Shown here: positions 8,048 to 17,064 of the stretch, piece after piece
Layout of the letters: each line of letters begins with the position of its first letter
Position numbering within the stretch: position 1 is the stretch's first letter
Source of the DNA: Candidatus Latescibacterota bacterium
GTDB lineage: Bacteria; Latescibacterota; UBA2968; UBA8231
NCBI GenBank assembly: GCA_022827835.1
Contig: JAJEIO010000056.1
Location: 62,001 to 126,000, forward strand
DNA: 64,000 nucleotides
Direction of reading: 5' to 3'
Made by a program: the position numbers and the translations under genes
The notes under the pieces: generated by a model
Database searches by the model: none
What the model was told of the DNA's origin: nothing
Seen by the model: only the letters and a program-made list of their open reading frames with translations

Positions 8048-8767
8048 GTGCCAACGCAAACCCAGCCCATTGACTACAACTTTGCCGCCCGCACTGTGGG
8101 CGAGGGGCCGCCCATCCACCGCGATGAACTGCCAAGGGAGCGGCTCGCGCGCTTGGGGCCACAGGCGCTCAAGGATCAAGAGCTGTTGGCCGTGGCTTTG
8201 GGGACGGGGTATCGCGGTCGGCACGTGGTTGACTTGGCCGAGAGCATTCTCGCCGATTACCCCAAGGAATCACTGGTAGATATGGATTTGGGGGAATTGA
8301 GCCGGATCAAGGGGCTGGGTAAGGCCAAGGCCGGGGTTTTGGTCGCGGCATTTGAATTGGCGCGCCGCGGGTTGCACAAGGGCTTGGGGGTGCGGCCGGT
8401 GATTAGCGCACCCGGCGACGCACTGTCCATGCTGTCCGACATCAAGGATCAGCAGCGCGAGCACTTTCTCTGCTTGTATCTCAATGCCCGCAATCAGGTG
8501 ATCCACAAGGAAGTCGTGTCCATCGGCAGTCTATCTTCGGCCATCGTGCATCCGCGCGAGGTCTTTCGCACGGCGGTAGCGCAGGCTGCGGCCAGCGTGA
8601 TTTTGGCGCACAACCATCCCTCCGGCGATGTGTCGCCGAGCCAGGACGACATCAACCTGACGCGGCGCTTGGTGCAGGCTGGAGAAATCATGGGCATTGA
8701 CGTACTCGACCACCTCATCATCGGCAGCGACGATTTTATCAGCTTGAAGGAGCGCGGATTGATATGA
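8048..8767 (+). CDS. radC: RadC-family JAB/MPN metalloprotein
   Basis: A 239-residue RadC protein. It has an N-terminal helix-hairpin-helix part (LSRIKGLGKAKAGVL) and a C-terminal JAB domain with the zinc motif HNHPSGDVSPSQDD. The start is a GTG eight bases after a strong AAGGAGGA; the TTG 21 bases further upstream lies before that ribosome site and was rejected. RadC was once thought to act in DNA repair, but its biochemical role is still unsettled. It is divergent from the Lnt-TatC gene. Its TGA falls 78 bases before the start I chose for the next gene. Confidence 0.9.
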   Translation: MPTQTQPIDYNFAARTVGEGPPIHRDELPRERLARLGPQALKDQELLAVALGTGYRGRHVVDLAESILADYPKESLVDMDLGELSRIKGLGKAKAGVLVAAFELARRGLHKGLGVRPVISAPGDALSMLSDIKDQQREHFLCLYLNARNQVIHKEVVSIGSLSSAIVHPREVFRTAVAQAAASVILAHNHPSGDVSPSQDDINLTRRLVQAGEIMGIDVLDHLIIGSDDFISLKERGLI

Positions 8768-8777
8768 AGAAAGAAAA

Positions 8778-8805
8778 TTGTATTTGCCCGGCAAAAGCCT
8801 ATATT
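8778..8805 (+). promoter_or_regulatory. Possible promoter for the BFN-family gene
   Basis: TTGTAT (8778-8783) and TATATT (8800-8805) are spaced by 16 bases in an A+T-rich stretch just after the radC stop and 40 bases before the chosen ATG at 8845. Its presence supports the shorter start for the next gene. Confidence 0.35.
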
Positions 8806-8844
8806 ACTGACAAACGCAGCAATTTATACAAGGGTACGCGAGCG

Positions 8845-9543
8845 ATGAAAGACGAAGAAAGTCATCTAATTCCAGTGTACATTTTCGACATGTACCCCTA
8901 TCCAGACTCGGAACAGGGTTTGGGTATGCCGCAGAAGTTCTTGGTTTTGCTCAAGGGCACGGAAAACAGCGTGGTGCCCATCACGATCGGCCACTTCGAG
9001 GGTCAAGCCCTCGCCATGGCCCTGCGCAAAATCGCCTTGCCAAGGCCCCTGCCGCACGATCTATTGTGCAACCTACTCAAGCGAATCGACGCCGTGGTCC
9101 ACAAGCTGGTGGTCCACACCCTCAAAGAGGATGTTTTCCACGCGTACCTGCTGGTCCAAGCCCAAGGCCAGTCCTTTTACCTCGACTGCCGCCCCAGCGA
9201 TGGCATGATCGTGGCCACGCTCTTGGGCGTGCCGCTCTTTTTGACCCCAGAGGTCATGGAGGCGGCCGGCCAACCGCTGGAGCACTCCGACGAGCGCGAA
9301 GGGGCTAGCAGCGAACAAGCTGCTGCGCCCGAGGTGGCCTCGGATGCGCCCACAGAGGGCGAAGCGGCTGAGTGCGAAAGTACCGCAAGGGAGTTGGAGG
9401 CGTTCGTGGACCCAGAGACGGGCGAGCCGATAAGCCGATTGGAACAACTCAAGGCGCATTTGGACTGGCTCATCGCCCAAGAGGCCTACGAGCAGGCGGC
9501 CAAGGTCCGCGACCGCATCAGCGAGCTAGAGTCCGAGAGCTGA
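8845..9543 (+). CDS. Bifunctional nuclease-family (DUF151) protein with UVR motif
   Basis: A 232-residue protein. Residues 1 to about 140 are a BFN/DUF151 domain, with VVPITIGHFEGQALAMAL and LDCRPSDGMIVATLLGVPLF in conserved places. An acidic, Ala/Glu-rich linker follows (about 145-185), then a UvrB/UvrC motif at the C-terminus (LEQLKAHLDWLIAQEAYEQA). Some plant and bacterial members show nuclease activity; the bacterial role is not settled. I prefer ATG 8845. An in-frame ATG at 8764, overlapping the radC stop as ATGA, would add 27 residues that look unlike the family. It is followed by a hairpin and a T run. Confidence 0.82.
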   Translation: MKDEESHLIPVYIFDMYPYPDSEQGLGMPQKFLVLLKGTENSVVPITIGHFEGQALAMALRKIALPRPLPHDLLCNLLKRIDAVVHKLVVHTLKEDVFHAYLLVQAQGQSFYLDCRPSDGMIVATLLGVPLFLTPEVMEAAGQPLEHSDEREGASSEQAAAPEVASDAPTEGEAAECESTARELEAFVDPETGEPISRLEQLKAHLDWLIAQEAYEQAAKVRDRISELESES

Positions 9544-9577
9544 GGGCGCTCGTGCTGCACCGCGCTTGGACGCTCTT

Positions 9578-9609
9578 GTACGGCTGTTGCCGTGCAGGGG
9601 CGTTTTTTT
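9578..9609 (+). terminator. Hairpin plus T run after the BFN gene
   Basis: GTACGGC-TGTT-GCCGTGC forms a 7-bp stem, followed after AGGGGCG by seven T residues (9603-9609). A wider CTGCAC/GTGCAG pairing (9555-9560 with 9592-9597) encloses it. The gap between stem and T run weakens the call. Confidence 0.45.
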
Positions 9610-9616
9610 GTGCGCG

Positions 9617-11500
9617 CTAGCTGGCGGCTTGGGTGCGGGCGTGCAGGAAGACCATGAGCGAAGCGAGGTCTGCGGGCGAAACCCCGGAAATACGCGAAGC
9701 CTGGCCTAGGGTCTGTGGGCGGATCGCCGCGAGCTTTTGGCGCGCCTCGGTTGAAATGTTCAGGCCGGGAGCGGCGAAGTCAAAGTCGGTCGGCAAGCGC
9801 AGGGATTCGAGGCGCTTGAGCTTTTGCGCTTGGGTCTCTTGGCGCTTGATGTACCCCGCGTATTTGATCTCGGCCTCGACGTGTTCGGCCGCGTCCGGGG
9901 AGAGCGGCTGTGGCGGCGGGGCAAATTCGCAGAGGTGGTCGTAGTTGAGTTGGGGGCGGCGCAGCAACTCGGCAAGCGAGGTCGATTCGGTGATGGGTGT
10001 GGTGCCCTGCCGCGCCAAGACCTCTTGCACCTTTTCAGTTGGTTTGACGCGCTCGTGTTTTAGGCGTTCGCGCTCGGCGGCGACTTGTTGTTGTTTGGTT
10101 TGAAACTGACGCCACAGGTCGTCGCCGATCAAGCCCAGCGCCCGGCCCTTGGCCATCAAACGGTCGTCGGCGTTGTCCTCGCGCAAGAGCAGGCGGTGCT
10201 CGGCGCGCGAGGTGAAGATGCGGTACGGTTCGAGCGTGCCTTTGGTCACGAGGTCGTCGATTAGCACGCCGATGTACGCATCGGCGCGCGTGAGCACCAG
10301 TGGGTCGTCGCCGCGCGCCTTGAGCACGGCGTTGATGCCAGCCATAATCCCTTGAGCCGCAGCTTCTTCGTAGCCCGTGGTGCCGTTGATCTGGCCGGCG
10401 AAGAAGAGATTGGCCACGCGCTTGGTCTCTAGGTGTGGGTAGAGTTGGGTCGGCGGGGCGTAATCGTATTCGACTGCGTACGCTGGGCGCAGGATCTCGG
10501 CCCGTTCGAGGCCGGGGAGGGAGCGCACGATCTGGGGTTGCAGGGCCTCTGGCAGGCTCATCGACAGGCCGTTGAGATAGAATTCGAGCGTGCGCCGCCC
10601 CTCTGGCTCGACGAAAATTTGGTGCCGCTCCTTGTCGGCAAAGCGGGCGATTTTGTCCTCTATGGAGGGGCAGTAGCGCGGGCCGATGCCCTCGATGCGC
10701 CCGCTATACATGGCCGAACGCGCTAGGTTGTCTTGGACGAGCTCGTGGGTGTGGGCGTTGGTGTAGGTGATCCAACAGGGCATTTGCGGCTGGGTGATTT
10801 TTTGCACCGCATAGGAAAAGGGGCGCGGTGGGTCGTCGCCGGGCTGTTCCTCAAACGCGGCAAAGTCGAGGGTGCGGCCGTTGACGCGCGGTGGAGTGCC
10901 GGTTTTGAGACGGCCGGTTTCAAAGCCGAGCGCGACTAAGCTCTCGGCGGCCTTTTCGGCGGCGGTCTCACCGGCGCGCCCTGCGCTGTAGGAGAAATCG
11001 CCGACGTGGATTTTGCCGCGAAGGAAGGTGCCGGTCGTGAGGATGACGGTGCGCCCGCGATAGGCGATGCCGCCCTTGATGCCGACGCCTTGGACGGTCC
11101 CGTTCTCGATCAGCAAGCTCTCCATCAGGCCCTGGCGGATGTCGAGATGCTCCTGCTGTTCGCAGGTGTACTTCAGCTCGAATTGGTAGTCCTTTTTGTC
11201 GGCTTGGGCCCGGGAGGCGCGCACGGCTGGTCCGCGCGAGGTGTTGAGGCGGCGGAATTGGATGCCGGTGCGGTCGGTGTTGACGGCCATCTGGCCGCCG
11301 AGCGCGTCGATTTCCTTGACGATGTGCCCCTTGCCGATCCCGCCGATAGCCGGATTGCAGGATAGCTGACCTATGGTGTCCAAGTTCATGGTCAGGAGCA
11401 GGGTTTCGGCTCCCATGCGCGCCGCGGCGAGTGCGGCCTCGGTGCCAGCGTGGCCGCCGCCGACGACGATGACTTGGTACGCTTTGTCGTAGAAAATCAC
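9617..11500 (-). CDS. mnmG: MnmG (GidA) tRNA uridine-modifying flavoprotein
   Basis: A 627-residue FAD protein that, with MnmE, installs the carboxymethylaminomethyl group at wobble U34 of tRNAs. The FAD-binding [19 protein letters not shown] is at residues 11-29. It is followed by the family block [20 protein letters not shown] and by [11 protein letters not shown]. The C-terminal helical domain that contacts MnmE and tRNA is present, and full length matches the family. The start is a GTG whose last bases overlap the stop of the preceding PF13769 gene (GTGA). mnmG therefore sits at the end of a run of C1-metabolism genes; both mnmG and those genes depend on folate C1 units. mnmE is not in the window. 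Confidence 0.96.
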   Translation of the reverse strand: MIFYDKAYQVIVVGGGHAGTEAALAAARMGAETLLLTMNLDTIGQLSCNPAIGGIGKGHIVKEIDALGGQMAVNTDRTGIQFRRLNTSRGPAVRASRAQADKKDYQFELKYTCEQQEHLDIRQGLMESLLIENGTVQGVGIKGGIAYRGRTVILTTGTFLRGKIHVGDFSYSAGRAGETAAEKAAESLVALGFETGRLKTGTPPRVNGRTLDFAAFEEQPGDDPPRPFSYAVQKITQPQMPCWITYTNAHTHELVQDNLARSAMYSGRIEGIGPRYCPSIEDKIARFADKERHQIFVEPEGRRTLEFYLNGLSMSLPEALQPQIVRSLPGLERAEILRPAYAVEYDYAPPTQLYPHLETKRVANLFFAGQINGTTGYEEAAAQGIMAGINAVLKARGDDPLVLTRADAYIGVLIDDLVTKGTLEPYRIFTSRAEHRLLLREDNADDRLMAKGRALGLIGDDLWRQFQTKQQQVAAERERLKHERVKPTEKVQEVLARQGTTPITESTSLAELLRRPQLNYDHLCEFAPPPQPLSPDAAEHVEAEIKYAGYIKRQETQAQKLKRLESLRLPTDFDFAAPGLNISTEARQKLAAIRPQTLGQASRISGVSPADLASLMVFLHARTQAAS

Positions 11501-11778
11501 GATTGTTTATACGCGGCGAGGATGCGGTCGCCTTCCTCTTCGGTTTCGCGCAAGAGCGCTTGCAGCACGTCTTCGGGGGTGCCGGTGCGCTCTTGCTTTG
11601 CGGACCAGTGCCACTGGTCTAGATAGGCGTCGGTGCCCACCAGTCCTTCCTGCATGGCGATGCGGTCGATCGCCAGTTGGAAGCGGCCGGGTAGGGTGTG
11701 CGAGCTCGGTCGGCGGCCAGCAAAGAGCTTGATTTGCACGGGAATGTCGCGCCAGTAGAGGACTTGGTATTGGATCAT
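11497..11778 (-). CDS. PF13769 small protein ('virulence factor' family)
   Basis: A 93-residue protein with the family pattern [12 protein letters not shown] near the N-terminus, then [27 protein letters not shown]. The database name 'virulence factor' says little. From memory, in alphaproteobacteria members occur near folate and corrinoid methyltransferase genes, which matches this context. Here it overlaps the homocysteine methyltransferase stop upstream (ATGA) and the mnmG start downstream (GTGA). The Trp-Arg-Asp motif and the small size suggest an accessory or subunit role in the methyl-transfer step; that is inference. Confidence 0.75.
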   Translation of the reverse strand: MIQYQVLYWRDIPVQIKLFAGRRPSSHTLPGRFQLAIDRIAMQEGLVGTDAYLDQWHWSAKQERTGTPEDVLQALLRETEEEGDRILAAYKQS

Positions 11779-12764
11779 GGGTCGAGTGCTCGGCGAAAGG
11801 CGCGGATGTGGTCGGGTGTGGTGCCGCAGCAGCCGCCGATGATTTGGATGCCGGCGGTCGCTAAATCTGGGACGTACGCGGCCATTTCCTCGGGACTTTG
11901 CGAATAGATAGTGCGGAGGGCGCTGTTGAGTTGCGGCATCCCGGCGTTGGGATAGGTCATCAGCTTCTTGTCGAGGCCGCGCTCCTGCATGGCGGCCTTA
12001 AACTGCTCGACGCCGTGAAGGGCGTACGGCATGCCGGTGTGCTCGCTGCGTCGGGTTTCAGCGCCGCAGTTAATCCCGACGAGGTGGACGTGGTCGAGGA
12101 GGCTGTCGCCGCCGGAGTATTGGCCCGAGGCGAGTATGTCCAAGAGGTCGGCAACCGAGTGCCCCCAATCGGTACGATAGACGACCTGCTTGCTTTTGCG
12201 GTCTTGCGTGTATTTGAGCGCGAGGTTGACGGCAATGGGCAGGCCGGTCTGGCGGGCGATGTCGCAGACCATGGCCGCTTCGACGGCTGAAAACTGGGTC
12301 TCAATGGAGAAAAAATCGACTCCCCCTTCATACAGCGCGTCGATGATGCGCTGATGCGCGGCGCGGACTTTGTCGTTGGCAATGCCGAAATCCGTGCTAC
12401 CGGCGTCGGCCTCGATGGCCCCAGGGGAGGGGCCGATGGAGCCGGCGATGAATACGTCTCGCTCGCTGCGCTCCCGAGCGCGCTGCGCCAACTCGGCCCC
12501 GCGCCGGGCTAGCGCACCAGCTTGGGTCGGGTCTTTGTCGGCCATGGCGAGATGCAACTCAGAGGCGACAAAGGTGTTGGTGCCAATGCAATCGGCACCT
12601 GCGGCGATGTATTCGGCGTGGATATCGACGACCTCCTCTGGATAGCTTTCGTTGGCGAGGGTAGAGTTGGTCAGCTCGATTTGGCGGGCGAAAAGCTCGG
12701 AGCCAAAGCCGCCGTCGTACAAGAGGGGATGCGGGTCGTTGAGGCGCTGAAGGAAAAGGGACAC
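11775..12764 (-). CDS. Homocysteine S-methyltransferase domain protein
   Basis: A 329-residue stand-alone homocysteine-binding barrel (PF02574), equivalent to the first module of cobalamin-dependent methionine synthase or to MmuM/BHMT. It contains YDGGFGSELF at the N-terminus, GTNTFVASELHL, a first zinc Cys in VGINCGAE and the paired Cys312-Cys313 in GGCCGTTP. The start is a GTG eight bases after GGAG (complement of 12762-12764); longer open frame upstream is shadow. No B12-binding or pterin domain is attached. It shares its operon with a separate pterin-binding methyltransferase, so it may complete a split methionine synthase, or use methylmethionine or betaine directly. Confidence 0.85.
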   Translation of the reverse strand: MSLFLQRLNDPHPLLYDGGFGSELFARQIELTNSTLANESYPEEVVDIHAEYIAAGADCIGTNTFVASELHLAMADKDPTQAGALARRGAELAQRARERSERDVFIAGSIGPSPGAIEADAGSTDFGIANDKVRAAHQRIIDALYEGGVDFFSIETQFSAVEAAMVCDIARQTGLPIAVNLALKYTQDRKSKQVVYRTDWGHSVADLLDILASGQYSGGDSLLDHVHLVGINCGAETRRSEHTGMPYALHGVEQFKAAMQERGLDKKLMTYPNAGMPQLNSALRTIYSQSPEEMAAYVPDLATAGIQIIGGCCGTTPDHIRAFRRALDP

Positions 12765-12778
12765 AGATTGGTCTCCGT

Positions 12779-13693
12779 CTAAGATAGGGTGTCGGCGCGG
12801 GAGTCGCTGAATAGCCATTCGAGCAAGCGTTGGCCAAAGTCCGGCGCAAAGTGCGGTACGTGCGCGCCTTGCTCTATGGTCCACAGCTCGATGGTGACGT
12901 CGTTGCGGCAGCCCGTGCGGTAGCGGGTGCGGACGGTCTCGGGGCCGTCGAGTTTTTGGTCGAGGTCGAGTGGGGGGAGGGTTTCTGGATCGGTGAGGTC
13001 GCAGCGGGCGAGTGCAGCCCAGCGCAACGCGACTTCTTCTGCACCGGCGTACTCATGCTCACCCGTGCTCCCATCGTAGGCTACGACCTTGTCGGCTGTG
13101 CCGTGGATTTGCAGCACCGAGACTGGGGATGCGAAGGCACAACGGGAGGGATCGCTAAAGGAAGTGCCGGCGAGACTGGCAATGGCGACTAGGCCCGGGA
13201 TGCCTTCGCAGGCGAGTCGGTAGGACATAAAGCCACCGTTGGAGTGTCCGAGGGCGAAGATGCGCTCTACGGCGATGTGGGAGGAGGCCTCTTCGAGTAG
13301 CCCGGAAAGGTATTTCACATCATCGACTTGGGTGTTGTGGAGGTCGCAGCAGAAGTCCGTGGCGTTCCAGAAGCGCTTGCCATCGGGGTCGCGCGTGCCA
13401 TTGGCCATAATGAGGGCGAAGCGATCAGCGTTCACTCGCTTTGAGAGGCCAAAATAGCGGTCGTGCTCAGCTAAATGGCTGGTGAAGCCGTGCAGACTGA
13501 GCACGAGTGGAATGGGTGTCTCGGGGTCGTGATCGGCTGGGAGGACCAAGAGGGCTGGGCGTTGGCCGCCCAACGTGTGGACGATGTGATCCTTGCTCAA
13601 ATTGGCGACCAATTCGGTAGGGGATATTTCTTCGCTGCAGGCGGTGAGGATCAACGGCAGAACAGCAAGGATACAGATTTTGTCATTCTGCAT
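12779..13693 (-). CDS. PHB-depolymerase-like esterase lipoprotein
   Basis: A 304-residue alpha/beta hydrolase with a lipoprotein signal (LTAC, Cys19), so probably periplasmic and membrane-anchored. LVLSLHGFTSH gives the oxyanion region, GHSNGGF the nucleophile Ser, and HGTADKVVAYDG the acid region. A GAHVPHFAP segment can supply the His. The fold group is LpqC/polyhydroxybutyrate depolymerase/feruloyl esterase. AAGGAGG lies six bases before the ATG. It lies between the pterin-binding and homocysteine methyltransferase genes, 15 bases before the latter, so it could release a methylated or methoxylated substrate by ester cleavage. That link is inference; substrate unknown. Confidence 0.8.
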   Translation of the reverse strand: MQNDKICILAVLPLILTACSEEISPTELVANLSKDHIVHTLGGQRPALLVLPADHDPETPIPLVLSLHGFTSHLAEHDRYFGLSKRVNADRFALIMANGTRDPDGKRFWNATDFCCDLHNTQVDDVKYLSGLLEEASSHIAVERIFALGHSNGGFMSYRLACEGIPGLVAIASLAGTSFSDPSRCAFASPVSVLQIHGTADKVVAYDGSTGEHEYAGAEEVALRWAALARCDLTDPETLPPLDLDQKLDGPETVRTRYRTGCRNDVTIELWTIEQGAHVPHFAPDFGQRLLEWLFSDSRADTLS

Positions 13694-13797
13694 ATTGACC
13701 CTCCTTTCCGTTGGCGATCTACGGGGCCGACGGCGACAAAGTTCGCCCTGAGCTTCAGTTTTTAATCTACGGGATAAGGCCAATGATAACCAACGCG

Positions 13798-14826
13798 CTA
13801 AGCGGCCAGTTCGCCCTTGCGATAGGCGCGCAGGAAGGCGGCGCAGTACTCGTCTCGGCCCAGCAGCATATCCTCGGCTAGCTGGTAGGGGCGGGTTTGG
13901 CGGTCGGTGGCAAAGAGGTCGGCCAGGGAGGTGGTAGTCGGGTCCATGATCGCGCTGTCGGCACCAGCTTCGACGGCCAGCAGCAGGAAGACGTCGTTGA
14001 TCAAGTGGCGGCAGGGCAAGCCGAAGGAGACGTTGGAGAAGCCACCGGTAATGTGGACGTCGGCACCCAACTCGTCGCGCAATTGGCGGATGGCGTCAAA
14101 AGCGTGGTGGCCGAATTGCGCGTCAACCGAGATGGGGAAGATCAGGGGGTCGATGTACAAGTCGGCAAGCGGCAGCCCCAAGGCGAGAGCCTTATCGACC
14201 ATCTGCCGGGCGTGATCGATCCGCTCTTGCGCACTTTGCGGCATACCGGACTCGCCCGCCGCGGTGATGATGACTTGGGCGTTGTACCGTTTGGCCAGCT
14301 CTAGGGCTTCGGGTCGCTCTAAAGACGCGGAGTTGAGCAGGAGGCGCTGGGGGTGATCGGCTCCGGCTTCGAGGCCGACGGCGAGGGTATCTATCTGGGA
14401 GGAGTCGATGGCCAAGGGCGTCTGCGACATGGCCGATACTGCCTGTACCAACCAGCGCATGGCCTCTTGTTGGTCTGAGGGCTTGATCGAGATCTCATCG
14501 ACATTGAGGTCGAGGAAATCGGTGCCGGCCGCTTCTTGGCGCTGCACTTGGCGGCGCAGATAGTCGAGGGCATCCGCGTTGCCGAGCATGGCTTGTTGCA
14601 CGGCGATCTTGAGGTGTTTGACGCGGCCTTCCTCGTAGTCTTGGGTTGTTTTGACTGGCTCGGGAATCTGGAGGAAGCGGCGCTTGTTGTTGGCGTCGCG
14701 GAAGCGCACCGATTCGACGCCTTGGGGATCTGGGCCGATGAGCTTGCCTTTGCGCAAGACGACGCGGGTGGTGTGGATGTTTTCGCCGATGACGAAGAAG
14801 GGACGGTCCGTACTGGGGATGTTCAT
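13798..14826 (-). CDS. Pterin-binding methyltransferase (MeTr/AcsE/MetH-pterin type)
   Basis: A 342-residue TIM-barrel protein of the dihydropteroate-synthase/methyltetrahydrofolate methyltransferase group. Motifs are FVIGENIHTTR at the N-terminus, DFLDLNVDE, LAIDSSQIDTL, and GGFSNVSFGLP, which matches the AcsE/MetH pattern GxSNxSFGLP. It moves the methyl group between methyltetrahydrofolate and a corrinoid cofactor on a partner protein. No corrinoid domain is attached; a candidate corrinoid partner is encoded at 31187-31942. The ribosome site is weak. A promoter-like sequence lies about 150 bases upstream. It is the probable first gene of a leftward operon ending in mnmG. The direction of methyl transfer cannot be told from sequence. 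Confidence 0.83.
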   Translation of the reverse strand: MNIPSTDRPFFVIGENIHTTRVVLRKGKLIGPDPQGVESVRFRDANNKRRFLQIPEPVKTTQDYEEGRVKHLKIAVQQAMLGNADALDYLRRQVQRQEAAGTDFLDLNVDEISIKPSDQQEAMRWLVQAVSAMSQTPLAIDSSQIDTLAVGLEAGADHPQRLLLNSASLERPEALELAKRYNAQVIITAAGESGMPQSAQERIDHARQMVDKALALGLPLADLYIDPLIFPISVDAQFGHHAFDAIRQLRDELGADVHITGGFSNVSFGLPCRHLINDVFLLLAVEAGADSAIMDPTTTSLADLFATDRQTRPYQLAEDMLLGRDEYCAAFLRAYRKGELAA

Positions 14827-14975
14827 TGGGATTCCGTGTTTGTTTGTGAGTGAAATGGGTGATTAAGGCGGGCGTTGTTGGATAAAGTTGAATAAAGATA
14901 GGCTTCTTCAATGGATGGGGGAGCGATTCACTACTAAGAAAATCACTGCCATCTCGTCCAAGAAACCAACCTTTT

Positions 14976-15004
14976 ATATTATTGCCTCCCCCTTCCTTGG
15001 TCAA
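14976..15004 (-). promoter_or_regulatory. Putative promoter of the MeTr-mnmG operon
   Basis: On the minus strand TTGACC (complement of 14999-15004) and TAATAT (complement of 14976-14981) are spaced by 17 bases. Transcription from here would leave a leader of about 140 bases before the ATG at 14826. Confidence 0.4.
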
Positions 15005-15090
15005 CCCCTGTCGTCCTCATATAGACCGTCGAGGAGACCTTGAAATCTGAGTTAATCTGATTGTCAGAAAAAGAAAAATCGAGGTATAGC

Positions 15091-15118
15091 TTGACAAGAG
15101 GTGATTCTATTATATAGG
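15091..15118 (+). promoter_or_regulatory. Putative promoter of the beta-helix/TonB receptor pair
   Basis: TTGACA (15091-15096) and TATAGG (15113-15118) are spaced by 16 bases, about 80 bases before the ATG at 15201. GAGG lies eight bases before that ATG. Confidence 0.5.
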
Positions 15119-15200
15119 CTATCGCTGCTATTTATCGGCGCGGTCAGGCTTTTGTTTTGACCACGCTCTCTCCCACCTAATTCACCACGAGGTCTTACCC

Positions 15201-17045
15201 ATGAAAACCGCACTGACGTACGTATCGCTGCTTGCCCTCTTAGTGGTGTACTTCTTCGCCATTCCGAGTCCCATGCATGCCCAGATGGCAGATACGCTTG
15301 ACATCCAAGTGCTTCCTGCCGGCAACATCAATGCCGTGATTAACGGAGACACGCTAGCCAACGGTTTGCGAGCCCATCCCGATCGTGCCTACCGACTCAA
15401 GCGAGGCGCGGTATACCAGTTTACGGAGACGATGAAGATCAATGGTGACCTAAATCTGATTGCTACCGAAGTAAACGGTGATCCGGATGAATTGGCTAAC
15501 AGACCTCCCGTAATTGTTCCCGGAATTCTGCCGGACGACTCGTCTCCAGCCCAGTTCTTTGACTTGATTGGGAAGGGTGGAAAGATCAATATAAATGATC
15601 TCTACTTGCTGTCCCGGAGAGCCGATAACGTTGTTGTAGGCTGGGATAACTACATGACGCTAACTGCCGATTCGATATCGCTGAGACTTCGCGACATTGT
15701 ATTTGATAGCGGTGGCGGATTTGGCATACTCATAGCTGGCCATTGGTCCAAGATCGATATGCAGGATTGCGTATTTCGCAATAATCATCACAGTCTGGCG
15801 TGGATTGCGGGTGGTTCACCCATGATTGCGTTCCCAGGGGTCCATATGGATACGCTGAAAGTCATTAACAACACGTTTTTTGCTGTTAATGGGTATATAT
15901 GGTCGGCGAGGGGCTACGATCGTCATTCGGTATTCGAGCACAACACTCTGGTTTATACCCATGTTAATCCCTTCTTGGCACACCATGGCTCCAATGTTCA
16001 CATCAAGAACAACCTGTTTTACTCGGTACATTCCTTGGGTTGGTGGACGAAGTTTGTCCTGGAAGACCCCGGTTTCTCCAATTGGCCAGATACCACATCC
16101 ACTAGCCTGATCCACTTTACGGCACGGGATTCTGTCAGTAAGTGGAGCACGGATATTTGGAACCAGACTATCCCTGGTCCGGAGGTATATATCGATCCGG
16201 ATCGAGGGGTCACCGCTGAAATGCTGGATCCAACGAGGCGGGTAATAGATGTCCAGAACAACGCGTATTTCTGGCCCAAGAAACTGTTTGATTATTACGA
16301 TACCTATAACGCTAACGTTACGCTTACTGATAGCGTCAAGGTCCCCGATGGATCAATACAGATACTCCCCAGAAGATTGCATAAGCCGAAGTGGATTACG
16401 GAATACACGCAATGGACGTTCGACAACCTGTTCCCAGCAATCGGCGTTCAGTCAACTCTAGCGGGTAATATAGAGGCGGATCCTATGTTTGATCCTGATA
16501 TCGAAGGACACGTGGACGCCTTGATAGAGTATATGGACAAGACCATACATGAACGGCTTGATCTGAATTCACGATGGTCCTACGATCCGGGGGGCGAAGG
16601 TGTCCACTATCCACCTCCATGGCCTTTGCCAGAGAATCTGGCGTTTTCGAATTCGGCATTACAACATGCCGGTACCGATGGATTCGCGGTGGGAGACTTG
16701 AACTGGTTTCCCGAACAGAAAGAGCAGTGGCTGAATCAGAGTGCGGCAACCGCTGTAGAACACTTGGCGAGCCAAGTGCCAACCGGTTACCACTTGGCGG
16801 AAAACTATCCTAATCCGTTTAACCCATCTACCACTATCGGATTCGAGACGCCTGAAGCGGGGTTGGTTACGCTCAAAGTTTACAATACCTTGGGCCAATT
16901 GGTGAGGACTTTGGTCAATCAGCATCTTGCAGCCGGTGCGTACAAAGTCCATTTCGATGCCTCTGGCTTGAGCAATGGCGTATATTTTTACGCATTAGAT
17001 GCTGGCGATCTTACACTGTGGAAGCGAATGTTACTCCTCAAGTAG
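15201..17045 (+). CDS. Secreted beta-helix protein with Por-type sorting domain
   Basis: A 614-residue exported protein. A signal peptide ends near residue 27 (SPMHAQ). Residues about 130-300 alternate short strands and Asn/His-rich turns (DCVFRNNHHS, VINNTFFAV, VFEHNTLVY, IKNNLFYSV), typical of a right-handed parallel beta-helix of the pectate-lyase-like group. The last 85 residues carry a type IX-style C-terminal sorting domain: YHLAENYPNPFNPSTTI, VYNTLGQLVRTLV, GLSNGVYFYAL. The protein is probably delivered to the cell surface or released. Catalytic residues were not identified, so it may be a polysaccharide-active or binding protein. It is followed after 19 bases by a TonB receptor gene. 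Codon use is noticeably A+T-richer than in most of the window. Confidence 0.8.
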   Translation: MKTALTYVSLLALLVVYFFAIPSPMHAQMADTLDIQVLPAGNINAVINGDTLANGLRAHPDRAYRLKRGAVYQFTETMKINGDLNLIATEVNGDPDELANRPPVIVPGILPDDSSPAQFFDLIGKGGKININDLYLLSRRADNVVVGWDNYMTLTADSISLRLRDIVFDSGGGFGILIAGHWSKIDMQDCVFRNNHHSLAWIAGGSPMIAFPGVHMDTLKVINNTFFAVNGYIWSARGYDRHSVFEHNTLVYTHVNPFLAHHGSNVHIKNNLFYSVHSLGWWTKFVLEDPGFSNWPDTTSTSLIHFTARDSVSKWSTDIWNQTIPGPEVYIDPDRGVTAEMLDPTRRVIDVQNNAYFWPKKLFDYYDTYNANVTLTDSVKVPDGSIQILPRRLHKPKWITEYTQWTFDNLFPAIGVQSTLAGNIEADPMFDPDIEGHVDALIEYMDKTIHERLDLNSRWSYDPGGEGVHYPPPWPLPENLAFSNSALQHAGTDGFAVGDLNWFPEQKEQWLNQSAATAVEHLASQVPTGYHLAENYPNPFNPSTTIGFETPEAGLVTLKVYNTLGQLVRTLVNQHLAAGAYKVHFDASGLSNGVYFYALDAGDLTLWKRMLLLK

Positions 17046-17064
17046 TCATGTAGCTTCTTGGCGC

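Larger units (their letters stand above)
14827..15200. other. Divergent intergenic region (374 bases)
   Basis: No gene is seen. The stretch is A+T-rich and holds one candidate promoter for each flanking gene. It also has a weak GGTCA/TGACC stem-loop (about 15146-15167) in the expected leader of the beta-helix gene. A frame open across part of it on the minus strand has no ribosome site and no recognisable content. Confidence 0.5.

Noticed and set aside
11497-11778. PF13769 protein as a virulence determinant
   Set aside because: The family name is historical. The neighbours are all C1-transfer or tRNA-modification genes and nothing suggests pathogenicity.
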